Assembly (NCBI RefSeq): GCF_022568795.1
Contig: NZ_JAKZHU010000001.1
Span: 2,480,001-2,544,000, forward strand
From: Arsenicicoccus dermatophilus
GTDB lineage: Bacteria; Actinomycetota; Actinomycetes; Actinomycetales; Dermatophilaceae
Reading direction: 5' to 3'
DNA: 64,000 nucleotides
The translations under genes were made by a program, and so were the position numbers. Of this stretch, positions 58,072 through 64,000 are shown one piece after another (position 1 is the stretch's first letter; each line of letters opens with the position of its first letter). The notes below the pieces were generated by a model. The model worked only from the letters and a program-made list of their open reading frames with translations. It searched no databases and was not told the DNA's origin.

Positions 58072-58846
58072 GCGGATCCGCGAGCGCGTCGCCGACCGCG
58101 CCTCCGAGCGGTCCCGGGACCGCACCGGCGACCGGGGCCGCGAGCGCCGCGCCGCCCGCGGGCGCGACCGGGACCGGCTGGACCAGCCGCGCGAGGCCGG
58201 TCTGCGCATCGACAAGCCCCGGCTCTTCGACGCCGAGCGCTTCGGCCGAGCCTCAGAGGCCTTCGCCCGCTGGATGGGCACTGCCCAGTTCCTCATCTAC
58301 ATGACGGTCTTCGTCGCCGCGTGGCTGGCGTGGAACACCTTCATGCCCGAGGCCGCGCAGTTCGACCCGCGCAGCCTCAACTACACCCTGCTGACGCTGA
58401 TCCTGTCCCTGCAGGCGTCGTATGCCGCGCCCCTGATCCTCCTCGCCCAGAACCGCCAGGACGACCGCGACCGGGTCGGCCTGGAGCAGGACCGCGCCCG
58501 CGACGAGCGCAACCTCGCCGACACCGAGTTCCTCACCCGCGAGGTCGCCGCGCTGCGGATCGCCATGCGGGACATGGCCACCCGCGACTATCTGCGCTCC
58601 GAGCTGCGTGACCTCCTGGAGGAGCTGGAGAATCGCGGGGTGGTGCCCGCCGCCGAGCCCGAGCGGCAGGCGCAGCCCACCGGCAAGGTCAAGAAGGCCA
58701 AGAAGAAGCGCCCGGTCCCTGCGGCCGGGCAGGCTCCGGCCACGACCCCCGAGGACGCAGCCCCGCCGGAGGCCGAGCCGGTCGACCTGCTGTCCACCCC
58801 CCTCCCCTCGGGCACCACGGCGATCCGCCCGGACGCCGACGCGTGA
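58064..58846 (+). CDS. DUF1003-family membrane protein
   Basis: 260 residues. A highly charged Arg/Asp/Glu N-terminal 55 residues, then two membrane segments (about 70-90, 103-125) with the DUF1003 signature WNTFMP...FDPRSLNYTLLTLILSLQASYAAPLILLAQNRQ, a helical region, and a Lys/Ala/Pro tail. Function unknown; often encoded next to the MgtE-N protein (Rv1231c-Rv1232c), and here it overlaps it by eight bases. Translational coupling is likely. Confidence 0.9.
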   Translation: MTERIRERVADRASERSRDRTGDRGRERRAARGRDRDRLDQPREAGLRIDKPRLFDAERFGRASEAFARWMGTAQFLIYMTVFVAAWLAWNTFMPEAAQFDPRSLNYTLLTLILSLQASYAAPLILLAQNRQDDRDRVGLEQDRARDERNLADTEFLTREVAALRIAMRDMATRDYLRSELRDLLEELENRGVVPAAEPERQAQPTGKVKKAKKKRPVPAAGQAPATTPEDAAPPEAEPVDLLSTPLPSGTTAIRPDADA

Positions 58847-58867
58847 GGTGAGGGCTGCCGCCCGGCA

Positions 58868-58873
58868 TACGAT
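58868..58873 (+). promoter_or_regulatory. -10 element of leaderless mrp
   Basis: TACGAT followed by exactly seven bases and ATG 58881. It overlaps a copy of the GGCATAC heptamer. Confidence 0.6.
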
Positions 58874-58880
58874 GGGAGGC

Positions 58881-60014
58881 ATGTCTGCCCCCACCCCCGA
58901 CCAGATCCACGACGCGCTCGCGACGGTCGACGATCCCGAGATCCGCCGGCCCATCACCGAGCTCGGCATGGTCCAGTCCGCCGAGGTGGACGCCGCCGGC
59001 ATCGTGCACGTGGTGCTGCTGCTGACCGTCGCCGGGTGCCCCATGAAGGACACGCTGCGCCGCTCGGTGACCGAGGCCCTCGCCCCGCTCGAGGGCGTCA
59101 ACGGCGTCGACCTGCAGCTCGGCGTGATGAGCGACGAGCAGCGCCAGGCCCTGCGCGACCAGCTCCGTGGTGGCCAGGCAGAGCGCGAGATCCCCTTCGC
59201 CAAGCCGGGATCCATGACCCGCGTCTACTGCGTGGCGTCCGGCAAGGGTGGCGTCGGCAAGTCCTCCGTCACCGTCAACCTCGCTGCCGCCCTGGCCCGT
59301 CAGGGTCTGAAGGTGGGCGTGGTCGACGCGGACATCTACGGCTTCTCCGTGCCCCGCATGCTCGGGGTCGAGCAGCAGCCCACCCAGGTCGACGACATGA
59401 TCCTGCCGCCGGTCGCCCACGACGTGAAGGTCATCTCCGTGGGCATGTTCGTCGCCGGCAACCAACCGGTCGTCTGGCGCGGCCCCATGCTCCACCGCGC
59501 GCTGCAGCAGTTCCTCGCCGACGTCTTCTGGGGTGACCTGGACGTGCTCCTGCTCGACCTGCCGCCCGGCACCGGCGACGTCGCGATCTCGGTCGCGCAG
59601 CTCGTCCCCGGCTCGGAGATCCTGGTCGTGACCACGCCGCAGCAGGCCGCGGCCGAGGTGGCCGAGCGGGCCGGCTCCATCGCCGTGCAGACCCACCAGC
59701 GCGTGGTCGGCGTGGTCGAGAACATGTCCTGGCTGGAGCAGCCGGACGGCTCGCGCCTGGAGCTCTTCGGCTCCGGCGGCGGCCAGGCCGTGGCCGAGTC
59801 GCTCACCCGCCTCGTCGGGGCGCCCGTGCCGCTACTCGGCCAGATCCCTCTGGACACCCGCCTGCGCGAGGGCGGCGACACCGGCACGCCCGTCGTCGTC
59901 GGCGCTCCCGAGTCGGCGGCCGGCGCGGCGCTCAACGGCATCGCCCGCCAGCTCGGCACCCGCGCCCGCGGCCTCGCCGGCCGGGGACTGGGTCTGACCC
60001 CCAAGGGACGCTGA
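58881..60014 (+). CDS. mrp: Mrp/NBP35-family iron-sulfur cluster carrier ATPase
   Basis: 377 residues. N-terminal MIP18/DUF59 domain (HDALATVDDPEIRRPITELGMV; AGCPMKDTLRRSV), then a P-loop domain with the deviant Walker A GKGGVGKSS near 120, DADIYGFSVPRMLG, and LDLPPGTGDVAIS. It assembles or transfers Fe-S clusters. The classic C-terminal CxxC is absent; such forms exist. Start at 58881 follows from the -10 spacing; ATG 58872 lies inside the promoter. Confidence 0.9.
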   Translation: MSAPTPDQIHDALATVDDPEIRRPITELGMVQSAEVDAAGIVHVVLLLTVAGCPMKDTLRRSVTEALAPLEGVNGVDLQLGVMSDEQRQALRDQLRGGQAEREIPFAKPGSMTRVYCVASGKGGVGKSSVTVNLAAALARQGLKVGVVDADIYGFSVPRMLGVEQQPTQVDDMILPPVAHDVKVISVGMFVAGNQPVVWRGPMLHRALQQFLADVFWGDLDVLLLDLPPGTGDVAISVAQLVPGSEILVVTTPQQAAAEVAERAGSIAVQTHQRVVGVVENMSWLEQPDGSRLELFGSGGGQAVAESLTRLVGAPVPLLGQIPLDTRLREGGDTGTPVVVGAPESAAGAALNGIARQLGTRARGLAGRGLGLTPKGR

Positions 60015-60044
60015 CCCCGGGCTGCCGGCCTCGGGCCGCCACCT

Positions 60045-60086
60045 GCAGATCGGGTGCCCCCGCCACGGCGGGGGCACCCGATCTGC
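60045..60086. terminator. Bidirectional hairpin terminator
   Basis: A 20-bp perfect stem (60045-60064 with 60067-60086) between convergent mrp and tatB. Confidence 0.85.
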
Positions 60087-60138
60087 GTCTCCAGCAGCCG
60101 AGGGGGCAGGGCGCCTCAGGGCGACGTCGCCGCATCGC

Positions 60139-60525
60139 TCAGGTCGCCTCGATGTCGAAGGGCGTGTAGCTCTCGTCGAAGCGGTGCCCGGGGCGACGCG
60201 GCGGCTCCAGGGAGGTCCCGTCGGCCCCATAGCTCGCGAGCGTGGCGCCGCCCGCGGCCGCCGGCGCGATCGGGTCCTCCAGCAGCGCCTCGCGCACGAT
60301 CCGCCGGGGGTCGTACTGGCGCGGGTCGTACTGCCGCCAGTCGATCTCGTCGAACTCCGGGCCCATCTGCTCGCGCAGCGTGACCTTGGCGCCCTCGGCA
60401 TAGCCGCGCACGTTGCGGACCAGCTCGCGCAGCTTCGCGGCATACTCCGGCAGTCGCTCGGGCCCCAGCACCACGATCGCGACGATGATCAGGAGCAGGA
60501 ACTCCCCGCCGTTGATGTCGAACAT
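60139..60525 (-). CDS. tatB: Sec-independent translocase subunit TatB
   Basis: 128 residues: a membrane helix at 7-24 with the TatA/B hinge GPERLPEYAAKL, an amphipathic helix, and a hydrophilic tail containing the directly repeated unit QYDPR (QYDPRQYDPR). TatB recruits twin-arginine substrates. TAGCCT ends six bases before the ATG, indicating a leaderless mRNA. In M. tuberculosis tatB follows the sigE cluster; here the intervening anti-sigma and HtrA genes are missing. Confidence 0.9.
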   Translation of the reverse strand: MFDINGGEFLLLIIVAIVVLGPERLPEYAAKLRELVRNVRGYAEGAKVTLREQMGPEFDEIDWRQYDPRQYDPRRIVREALLEDPIAPAAAGGATLASYGADGTSLEPPRRPGHRFDESYTPFDIEAT

Positions 60526-60531
60526 GAAGGC

Positions 60532-60537
60532 AGGCTA
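60532..60537 (-). promoter_or_regulatory. -10 element of leaderless tatB
   Basis: TAGCCT in transcript sense, six bases before ATG 60525. Confidence 0.55.
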
Positions 60538-60718
60538 CCCGCGCCGCCCCGGTCGGCGCCGCCCGCTCGGGGCACGGCCCACCCCTGGCAGGTGAACGTC
60601 CGGCAACCCGCCGGTGAGGACCCGGGCCCGGGCACCTCGCACGATCGGGCTCGGGTGCCGGGCGAGGCCGATCGGGAGCGCCGCTCGCGGGCGTCCAGCA
60701 CCCCCGGCCCTGCGGCCG

Positions 60719-61369
60719 TCAGGCGCCGACGGCTCCCAGCCGAGGCGCCCGCAGCGCCGGACGGCGGCGCGCACCCTGCACCAGCTGCGGCTCGGGCTGC
60801 TCGCCCCGCAGCGCCGGGTCGCGGTGGGCGAGCGCGGTGCGCAGCTGGGCGCGACCCCGGTGGATGCGCGAGCGCACGGTGCCGAGCTTGATGTCGAGGA
60901 CGTCCGCGACCTCCTCGTAGGTCAGCCCCTCGATGTCGCACAGCACCACGGCGGCGCGGAACTCGGGCTTGAGCGCGTCCAGGGCGTGCTGCACGTCGTC
61001 GTCGAAGGTCGCGTCGGCCAGCGTCTGCTCGGGCCCCCGCTCGCGCGAGGGGAGCCGGGCGGCGCGCTCGTCGCTCAGCGCGTCGAACCTGATCCGCTGG
61101 CGTCGGCGCATGCGGTCGAGGAAGACGTTGGTCGTGATCCGGTGCAGCCAGCCCTCGAAGGTGCCGGGCTGGTAGCGGTCCAGGGAGCGGAAGACCCGGA
61201 CGAAGACGTCGTGGGTGAGGTCCTCGGCGTCGTGCTGGTTGCCGGTCAACCGGTAGGCCAGGCGGTAGACGCGGGCGGAGTGCTCCTGCACGACCTCGTC
61301 CCAGGTCGGGGGCGCCCACCCGGCGGCGGGCTCGGCGGCGGGAGGAGCTGAGGGGGCCGGTACGGTCAT
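60719..61369 (-). CDS. sigE: ECF sigma factor of SigE (envelope stress) type
   Basis: 216 residues. Region 2: [56 protein letters not shown]; region 4: [45 protein letters not shown]. The [11 protein letters not shown] block and its neighbours tatB, mrp and O-methyltransferase fit mycobacterial SigE. ATG 61369 is preferred to a frame start at 61522 because GAGGTCC precedes it. No anti-sigma gene follows: only 190 bases without a gene lie before tatB. Confidence 0.9.
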   Translation of the reverse strand: MTVPAPSAPPAAEPAAGWAPPTWDEVVQEHSARVYRLAYRLTGNQHDAEDLTHDVFVRVFRSLDRYQPGTFEGWLHRITTNVFLDRMRRRQRIRFDALSDERAARLPSRERGPEQTLADATFDDDVQHALDALKPEFRAAVVLCDIEGLTYEEVADVLDIKLGTVRSRIHRGRAQLRTALAHRDPALRGEQPEPQLVQGARRRPALRAPRLGAVGA

Positions 61370-61507
61370 GGCGGACCTCGCGGGAGCTCGGGAGCAGGAC
61401 ACCGGGTGGACCGGGTTCGCACCATCCAACCCCGGATGCCTGCAAGACCACTGGGAATCCGCCGAGACCTCACTGCCTGTCACCAGAGCTCGCTGATAAC
61501 AGATCGG

Positions 61508-61513
61508 TACAAT
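61508..61513 (+). promoter_or_regulatory. -10 element of leaderless O-methyltransferase
   Basis: TACAAT followed by exactly seven bases and ATG 61521; the best match in the window to a leaderless promoter. Confidence 0.65.
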
Positions 61514-61520
61514 TCGGGCC

Positions 61521-62153
61521 ATGAGCGCACAGAAGTCGGCCAGCTGGGCCTATGCCGAGGAGTTCGTCCCCGAGAGCGACGTCGCGGACCGCGCTCGAGC
61601 CCGCGGCCAGCAGCTGGGGTGCGCCCCCATGGCGTCCGGCGCGGCTGCGGTGCTGCGCCTGCTGGCGGCGAGCGTCCAGGCCAGGACGGTCGTCGAGGTG
61701 GGCACCGGCTCCGGCGTCTCCGGCCTCTGGCTGCTCGAGGGTATGGCGCCGGACGGCATCCTCACCTCCATCGACGTCGAGCCCGCCCACCAGCGGGCCG
61801 CTCGCGAGTCGTTCACCGACGCGGGGATCCCCCACCAGCGGTTCCGGCTGATCACCGGGCGGGCCCTCGACGTGCTCCCCCGCCTCACCGACGAGGCCTA
61901 CGACATGGTCGTCGTCGACGCCGACAAGGAGTCCTACCCGGCCTACGTCGAGCAGGCGATGCGACTGCTGCGCCCGGGCGGGGTCCTGGTCCTCGACGAC
62001 ATGCTGTGGAACGACCAGGTGGCCGACCCGGCCGCACGGGACGCCACCACCGGGCTGCTGCGCGACCTCGGCAAGCAGGTCCGCGAGCGCGACGACCTCA
62101 CGCCGGTGCTGCTTGCCGCCGGCGGCGGGGTGCTGGCCGCCGTCAAGCACTGA
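61521..62153 (+). CDS. SAM-dependent O-methyltransferase (family 3)
   Basis: 210 residues. [11 protein letters not shown], motif [17 protein letters not shown] near 60, motif with DVEPAHQ, motif [34 protein letters not shown] with the metal aspartates. Relatives are catechol/caffeoyl-CoA O-methyltransferases; the counterpart Rv1220c also neighbours sigE divergently. Substrate unknown. Confidence 0.92.
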   Translation: MSAQKSASWAYAEEFVPESDVADRARARGQQLGCAPMASGAAAVLRLLAASVQARTVVEVGTGSGVSGLWLLEGMAPDGILTSIDVEPAHQRAARESFTDAGIPHQRFRLITGRALDVLPRLTDEAYDMVVVDADKESYPAYVEQAMRLLRPGGVLVLDDMLWNDQVADPAARDATTGLLRDLGKQVRERDDLTPVLLAAGGGVLAAVKH

Positions 62154-62200
62154 CCGCCGGCCCACCCTGCGCCACGCAGCACGACCCCCTCGACGCAGCA

Positions 62201-62235
62201 CGACGGCGTCCGACCTGGGCGGTCGGACGCCGTCG
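62201..62235. terminator. Bidirectional hairpin terminator
   Basis: A 15-bp perfect stem (62201-62215 with 62221-62235) between the convergent O-methyltransferase and DUF3117 genes. Confidence 0.85.
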
Positions 62236-62266
62236 AGCGAGCGGTGGCGTGCTCCGGGCGTCGGGC

Positions 62267-62434
62267 TCAGCCGGTGACGCCCTTGATCGCTTCGCCGAGC
62301 GCCGCGATCTCGTCCGGCGTCATCTCGACGACGAGGCGCCCGCCGCCCTCGAGGGGCATGCGCAGGACGATGCCGCGGCCCTCCTTGGTGACCTCCAGCG
62401 GGCCGTCCCCGGTCCTAGGCTTCATCGCCGCCAT
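62267..62434 (-). CDS. DUF3117 small conserved protein
   Basis: 55 residues: MAAMKPRTGDGPLEVTKEG leading into VLRMPLEGGGRLVVEM and a helical end. It matches DUF3117, nearly invariant in Actinobacteria (Rv1211 in the same neighbourhood) and of unknown function. GAGG lies six bases before the ATG. Not long enough for most callers. Confidence 0.9.
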   Translation of the reverse strand: MAAMKPRTGDGPLEVTKEGRGIVLRMPLEGGGRLVVEMTPDEIAALGEAIKGVTG

Positions 62435-62661
62435 GGCTTACCTCGTCTCCTATCCGGTGCGACTGTGCCCCGGCATCACCGATGCCCGGACAGTCACAGA
62501 CTTGTCACCATTATCCCAAGTACCTCCCGGACCTCCTAATCGCCGTCCACAGGGCCGGACCCACGAGTAGCCCCCGCCGACCGGCACGCCGCCGGCACCG
62601 ACGGGCGGGCACCCCGACCCGTCGCTAGATTGAGGCCGACCGCACACCTGGAGGAGATCCC

Positions 62662-63459
62662 GTGAGCACTGCCGCAGACCAGCCCGTCCTCGTCACCGTC
62701 GAGGACGGGGTCGGGGTCGTGACCTTCAACCGACCCGACGCCCTGAACTCCCTGGACCTGCCCACCAAGGAGGGCCTCCTCGCCGCGCTGCGCCAGGTGG
62801 CCGACGACCCCGAGGTGCGTGCCGTGGTGCTGACCGGGTCCGGCCGGGCCTTCTGCGTCGGTCAGGACCTCAAGTCCCACGTCCAGCTGCTCCAGGCCCA
62901 GGATCCCGCGCTGTGGCGCACCGTGCCCGAGCACTACAACCCCGCGGTGACGCTCGTCGCGACGATGCGCAAGCCGGTCATCGCGGCGATCAACGGCGTG
63001 GCCGCGGGGGCAGGAGCGTCGTTCACCTTCGCCTGCGACTACCGCTTCATGACCGACGGCGGCGGCTACAACTTCGCCTTCACCACCATCGCGCTGTCCT
63101 GCGACACCGGCGCCTCCTGGACCCTTCCCCGCCTGGTCGGCACGGCCCGGGCCAAGGAGCTGCTGATGTTCCCGCGCACCATCAGCGCGCAGGAGGCCAA
63201 GGAGCTGGGCCTGGTCAACGAGGTGGTCGAGGGTGACGTCCTGCCCCCGGCCATGGCCCTGGCCCGGCGGATGGCGGCCGGACCGACCCTGGCGTATGCC
63301 GCGATCCGCGACGTGGTGCACTACTCCGCCGAGCACTCCTTCGCCGAGTCGCTCGCCCACGAGGGCGAGCTCATGGACGCCACGGGCTCCTCGCAGGACC
63401 ACGCGGCCGCGGTCGCGGCCTTCCTCGCCAAGGAGCGGCCGACCTTCGCCGGGCGCTGA
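62662..63459 (+). CDS. Enoyl-CoA hydratase/isomerase (PaaG/crotonase) family
   Basis: 265 residues. Oxyanion-hole loops FCVGQDLKSH and NGVAAGAGASFTFACDYR, and LVGTARAKELLMFP. At the second catalytic position the block is FTTIALSCDTGASWTLPRLVG; the Asp in CDTGASW aligns with the active-site acid of PaaG-type isomerases. GGAGGAG is five bases before the GTG. A TAGATT -10 lies about 30 bases upstream, so this gene is leadered. Confidence 0.88.
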   Translation: MSTAADQPVLVTVEDGVGVVTFNRPDALNSLDLPTKEGLLAALRQVADDPEVRAVVLTGSGRAFCVGQDLKSHVQLLQAQDPALWRTVPEHYNPAVTLVATMRKPVIAAINGVAAGAGASFTFACDYRFMTDGGGYNFAFTTIALSCDTGASWTLPRLVGTARAKELLMFPRTISAQEAKELGLVNEVVEGDVLPPAMALARRMAAGPTLAYAAIRDVVHYSAEHSFAESLAHEGELMDATGSSQDHAAAVAAFLAKERPTFAGR

Positions 63460-63497
63460 CGACACGACGCTGACGACGCGGCGCCCCGCCCCCGGAT

Positions 63498-64000
63498 CAC
63501 GGGGGGTGTCCCTATGGGGTTCGTCAAGCCGCGGCGGCCGTCGGGGCTTGGTAGGTGGTGCCGTCTCTGAGCATGGCGTAGAGAACGTCGCAGCGTCGGC
63601 GGGCCAGGCAGATGAGGGCGGCGTTGTGCTTCTTGCCTTGGGCTCGTTTGCGGTCGTAGTAGGCGCGGCTGGTGGGGTCGGACAGGGCTGCGAAGGCGGA
63701 CAGGAACAGCGCGCGTTTGAGGTTCTTGTTGCCTGACCTGGAGGGGTGCTCGCCGCGGATGCTGGACCCGGATCGACGTGTGACGGGGGCGAGGCCTGCG
63801 TAGGCGGCGAGGTGCCCGGCTGTGGGGAAGGCGCTGCCGTCGCCGACCTCGAGCAAGATCCTTGCGGCGGTCCTGACACCGACGCCGGGCATCGAGGTCA
63901 GGACCGGGGCAAGAGGGTGGGCATCAAGGATCTCCTCGACCTGCGCCGCGACGGTCGCGCGTTGCTCGAGCAGGTCGGCGAGCTGGGAAGCCAGCTTCGG
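63498..64000 (-). mobile_element. IS110-family insertion sequence, truncated by window edge
   Basis: The transposase part begins at 63524 and the window ends inside the element. The outer left boundary is set near 63498 by the sequence GGGGGGTGTCCCTATGGGG just after the crotonase gene. IS110 elements lack terminal inverted repeats, so the boundary cannot be defined exactly. Confidence 0.55.
63524..64000 (-). CDS. IS110-family transposase, C-terminal part
   Basis: The frame is open from the right edge to TGA 63524 (158 codons seen). It includes a coiled-coil-like segment (LADLLEQRATVAAQVEEIL), then the Transposase_20 block MPGVGVRTAARILLEVGD, SAFPTAGHLAAYAGLAPVTRRSG, the conserved GNKNLKRALFLSAFAAL and the tail. 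The N-terminal RuvC-like DEDD domain lies outside the window. GC content is slightly lower than in the neighbours, as expected for a mobile gene. Confidence 0.9.
   Translation of the reverse strand, partial: PKLASQLADLLEQRATVAAQVEEILDAHPLAPVLTSMPGVGVRTAARILLEVGDGSAFPTAGHLAAYAGLAPVTRRSGSSIRGEHPSRSGNKNLKRALFLSAFAALSDPTSRAYYDRKRAQGKKHNAALICLARRRCDVLYAMLRDGTTYQAPTAAAA

Overview
The window reads as one contiguous piece of a very GC-rich actinobacterial chromosome. GC-rich third codon positions, GTG starts, GTGA/ATGA stop-start overlaps, WhiB7, AdnAB, a roughly 3.1-kb 23S rRNA and an rRNA spacer without tRNA genes all fit. The mix of families (PPA1309-like protein, UvrD2 next to WhiB7, SigE-family ECF factor, orphan cyclodehydratase-like protein beside an ABC1 kinase) suggests Micrococcales, plausibly Intrasporangiaceae or a near relative. 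That placement is inference, made without any database search.

Layout. 1-782: 3' part of an M16 peptidase. 833-6335: a complete rRNA operon on the minus strand (16S-23S-5S) with two tandem promoters and a terminator, followed by initiator tRNA-Met. 6824-33802: a block whose order closely matches, from memory, the M. tuberculosis Rv3193c-Rv3211 region: UPF0182 protein, PDZ/Lon-like protease, DUF2342 protein, cyclodehydratase-like protein, ABC1 kinase, whiB7, uvrD2, nudC, adnB, adnA, ATL protein, moeZ, TetR regulator, DUF3107 protein. It continues with a ferritin-like protein and a RhlE helicase up to 36813. moaE, a Nudix hydrolase, a YgjP-type metallopeptidase, an enoyl-CoA hydratase and a phosphotransferase are inserted in it. 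37049-55819 is more mixed: BCCT transporter, RecB-like nuclease, PHP phosphoesterase, ECF sigma pair, MaoC dehydratase, ThrE-like exporter, Xaa-Pro aminopeptidase, class F sortase with a Thr/Pro-rich secreted protein, TPP riboswitch with thiC, stress membrane protein, acyl-CoA dehydrogenase, GntR operon and RIO-like kinase. 55922-62434 resembles the Rv1211-Rv1232c region: MgtE-N/CBS protein, DUF1003 protein, Mrp, TatB, SigE-like sigma factor, O-methyltransferase, DUF3117 protein, with an L,D-transpeptidase alongside. 62662-63459 is an enoyl-CoA hydratase, and the right edge cuts an IS110-type transposase.

How the genes work together. Genome maintenance is concentrated here: UvrD2, AdnAB, a RecB-like nuclease, an alkyltransferase-like protein and NudC. 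Envelope and stress functions include WhiB7, the SigE-like factor, TatB, the L,D-transpeptidase, the sortase and several stress membrane proteins. Cofactor synthesis is represented by MoaE, MoeZ, ThiC and Mrp.

The most interesting signals are regulatory. whiB7 has a long leader with a WhiB7-type promoter (AT patch next to the -35), a well-initiated 108-codon upstream ORF ending 19 bases before a hairpin, and then the gene. About a dozen genes have a -10 hexamer placed 6-7 bases before the start codon with no Shine-Dalgarno, the signature of leaderless mRNAs. One of these sites is a 41-bp divergent promoter shared by nudC and a phosphotransferase. Several short genes under 60 codons were found by eye. 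The heptamer GTATGCC/GGCATAC occurs far more often than base composition predicts.
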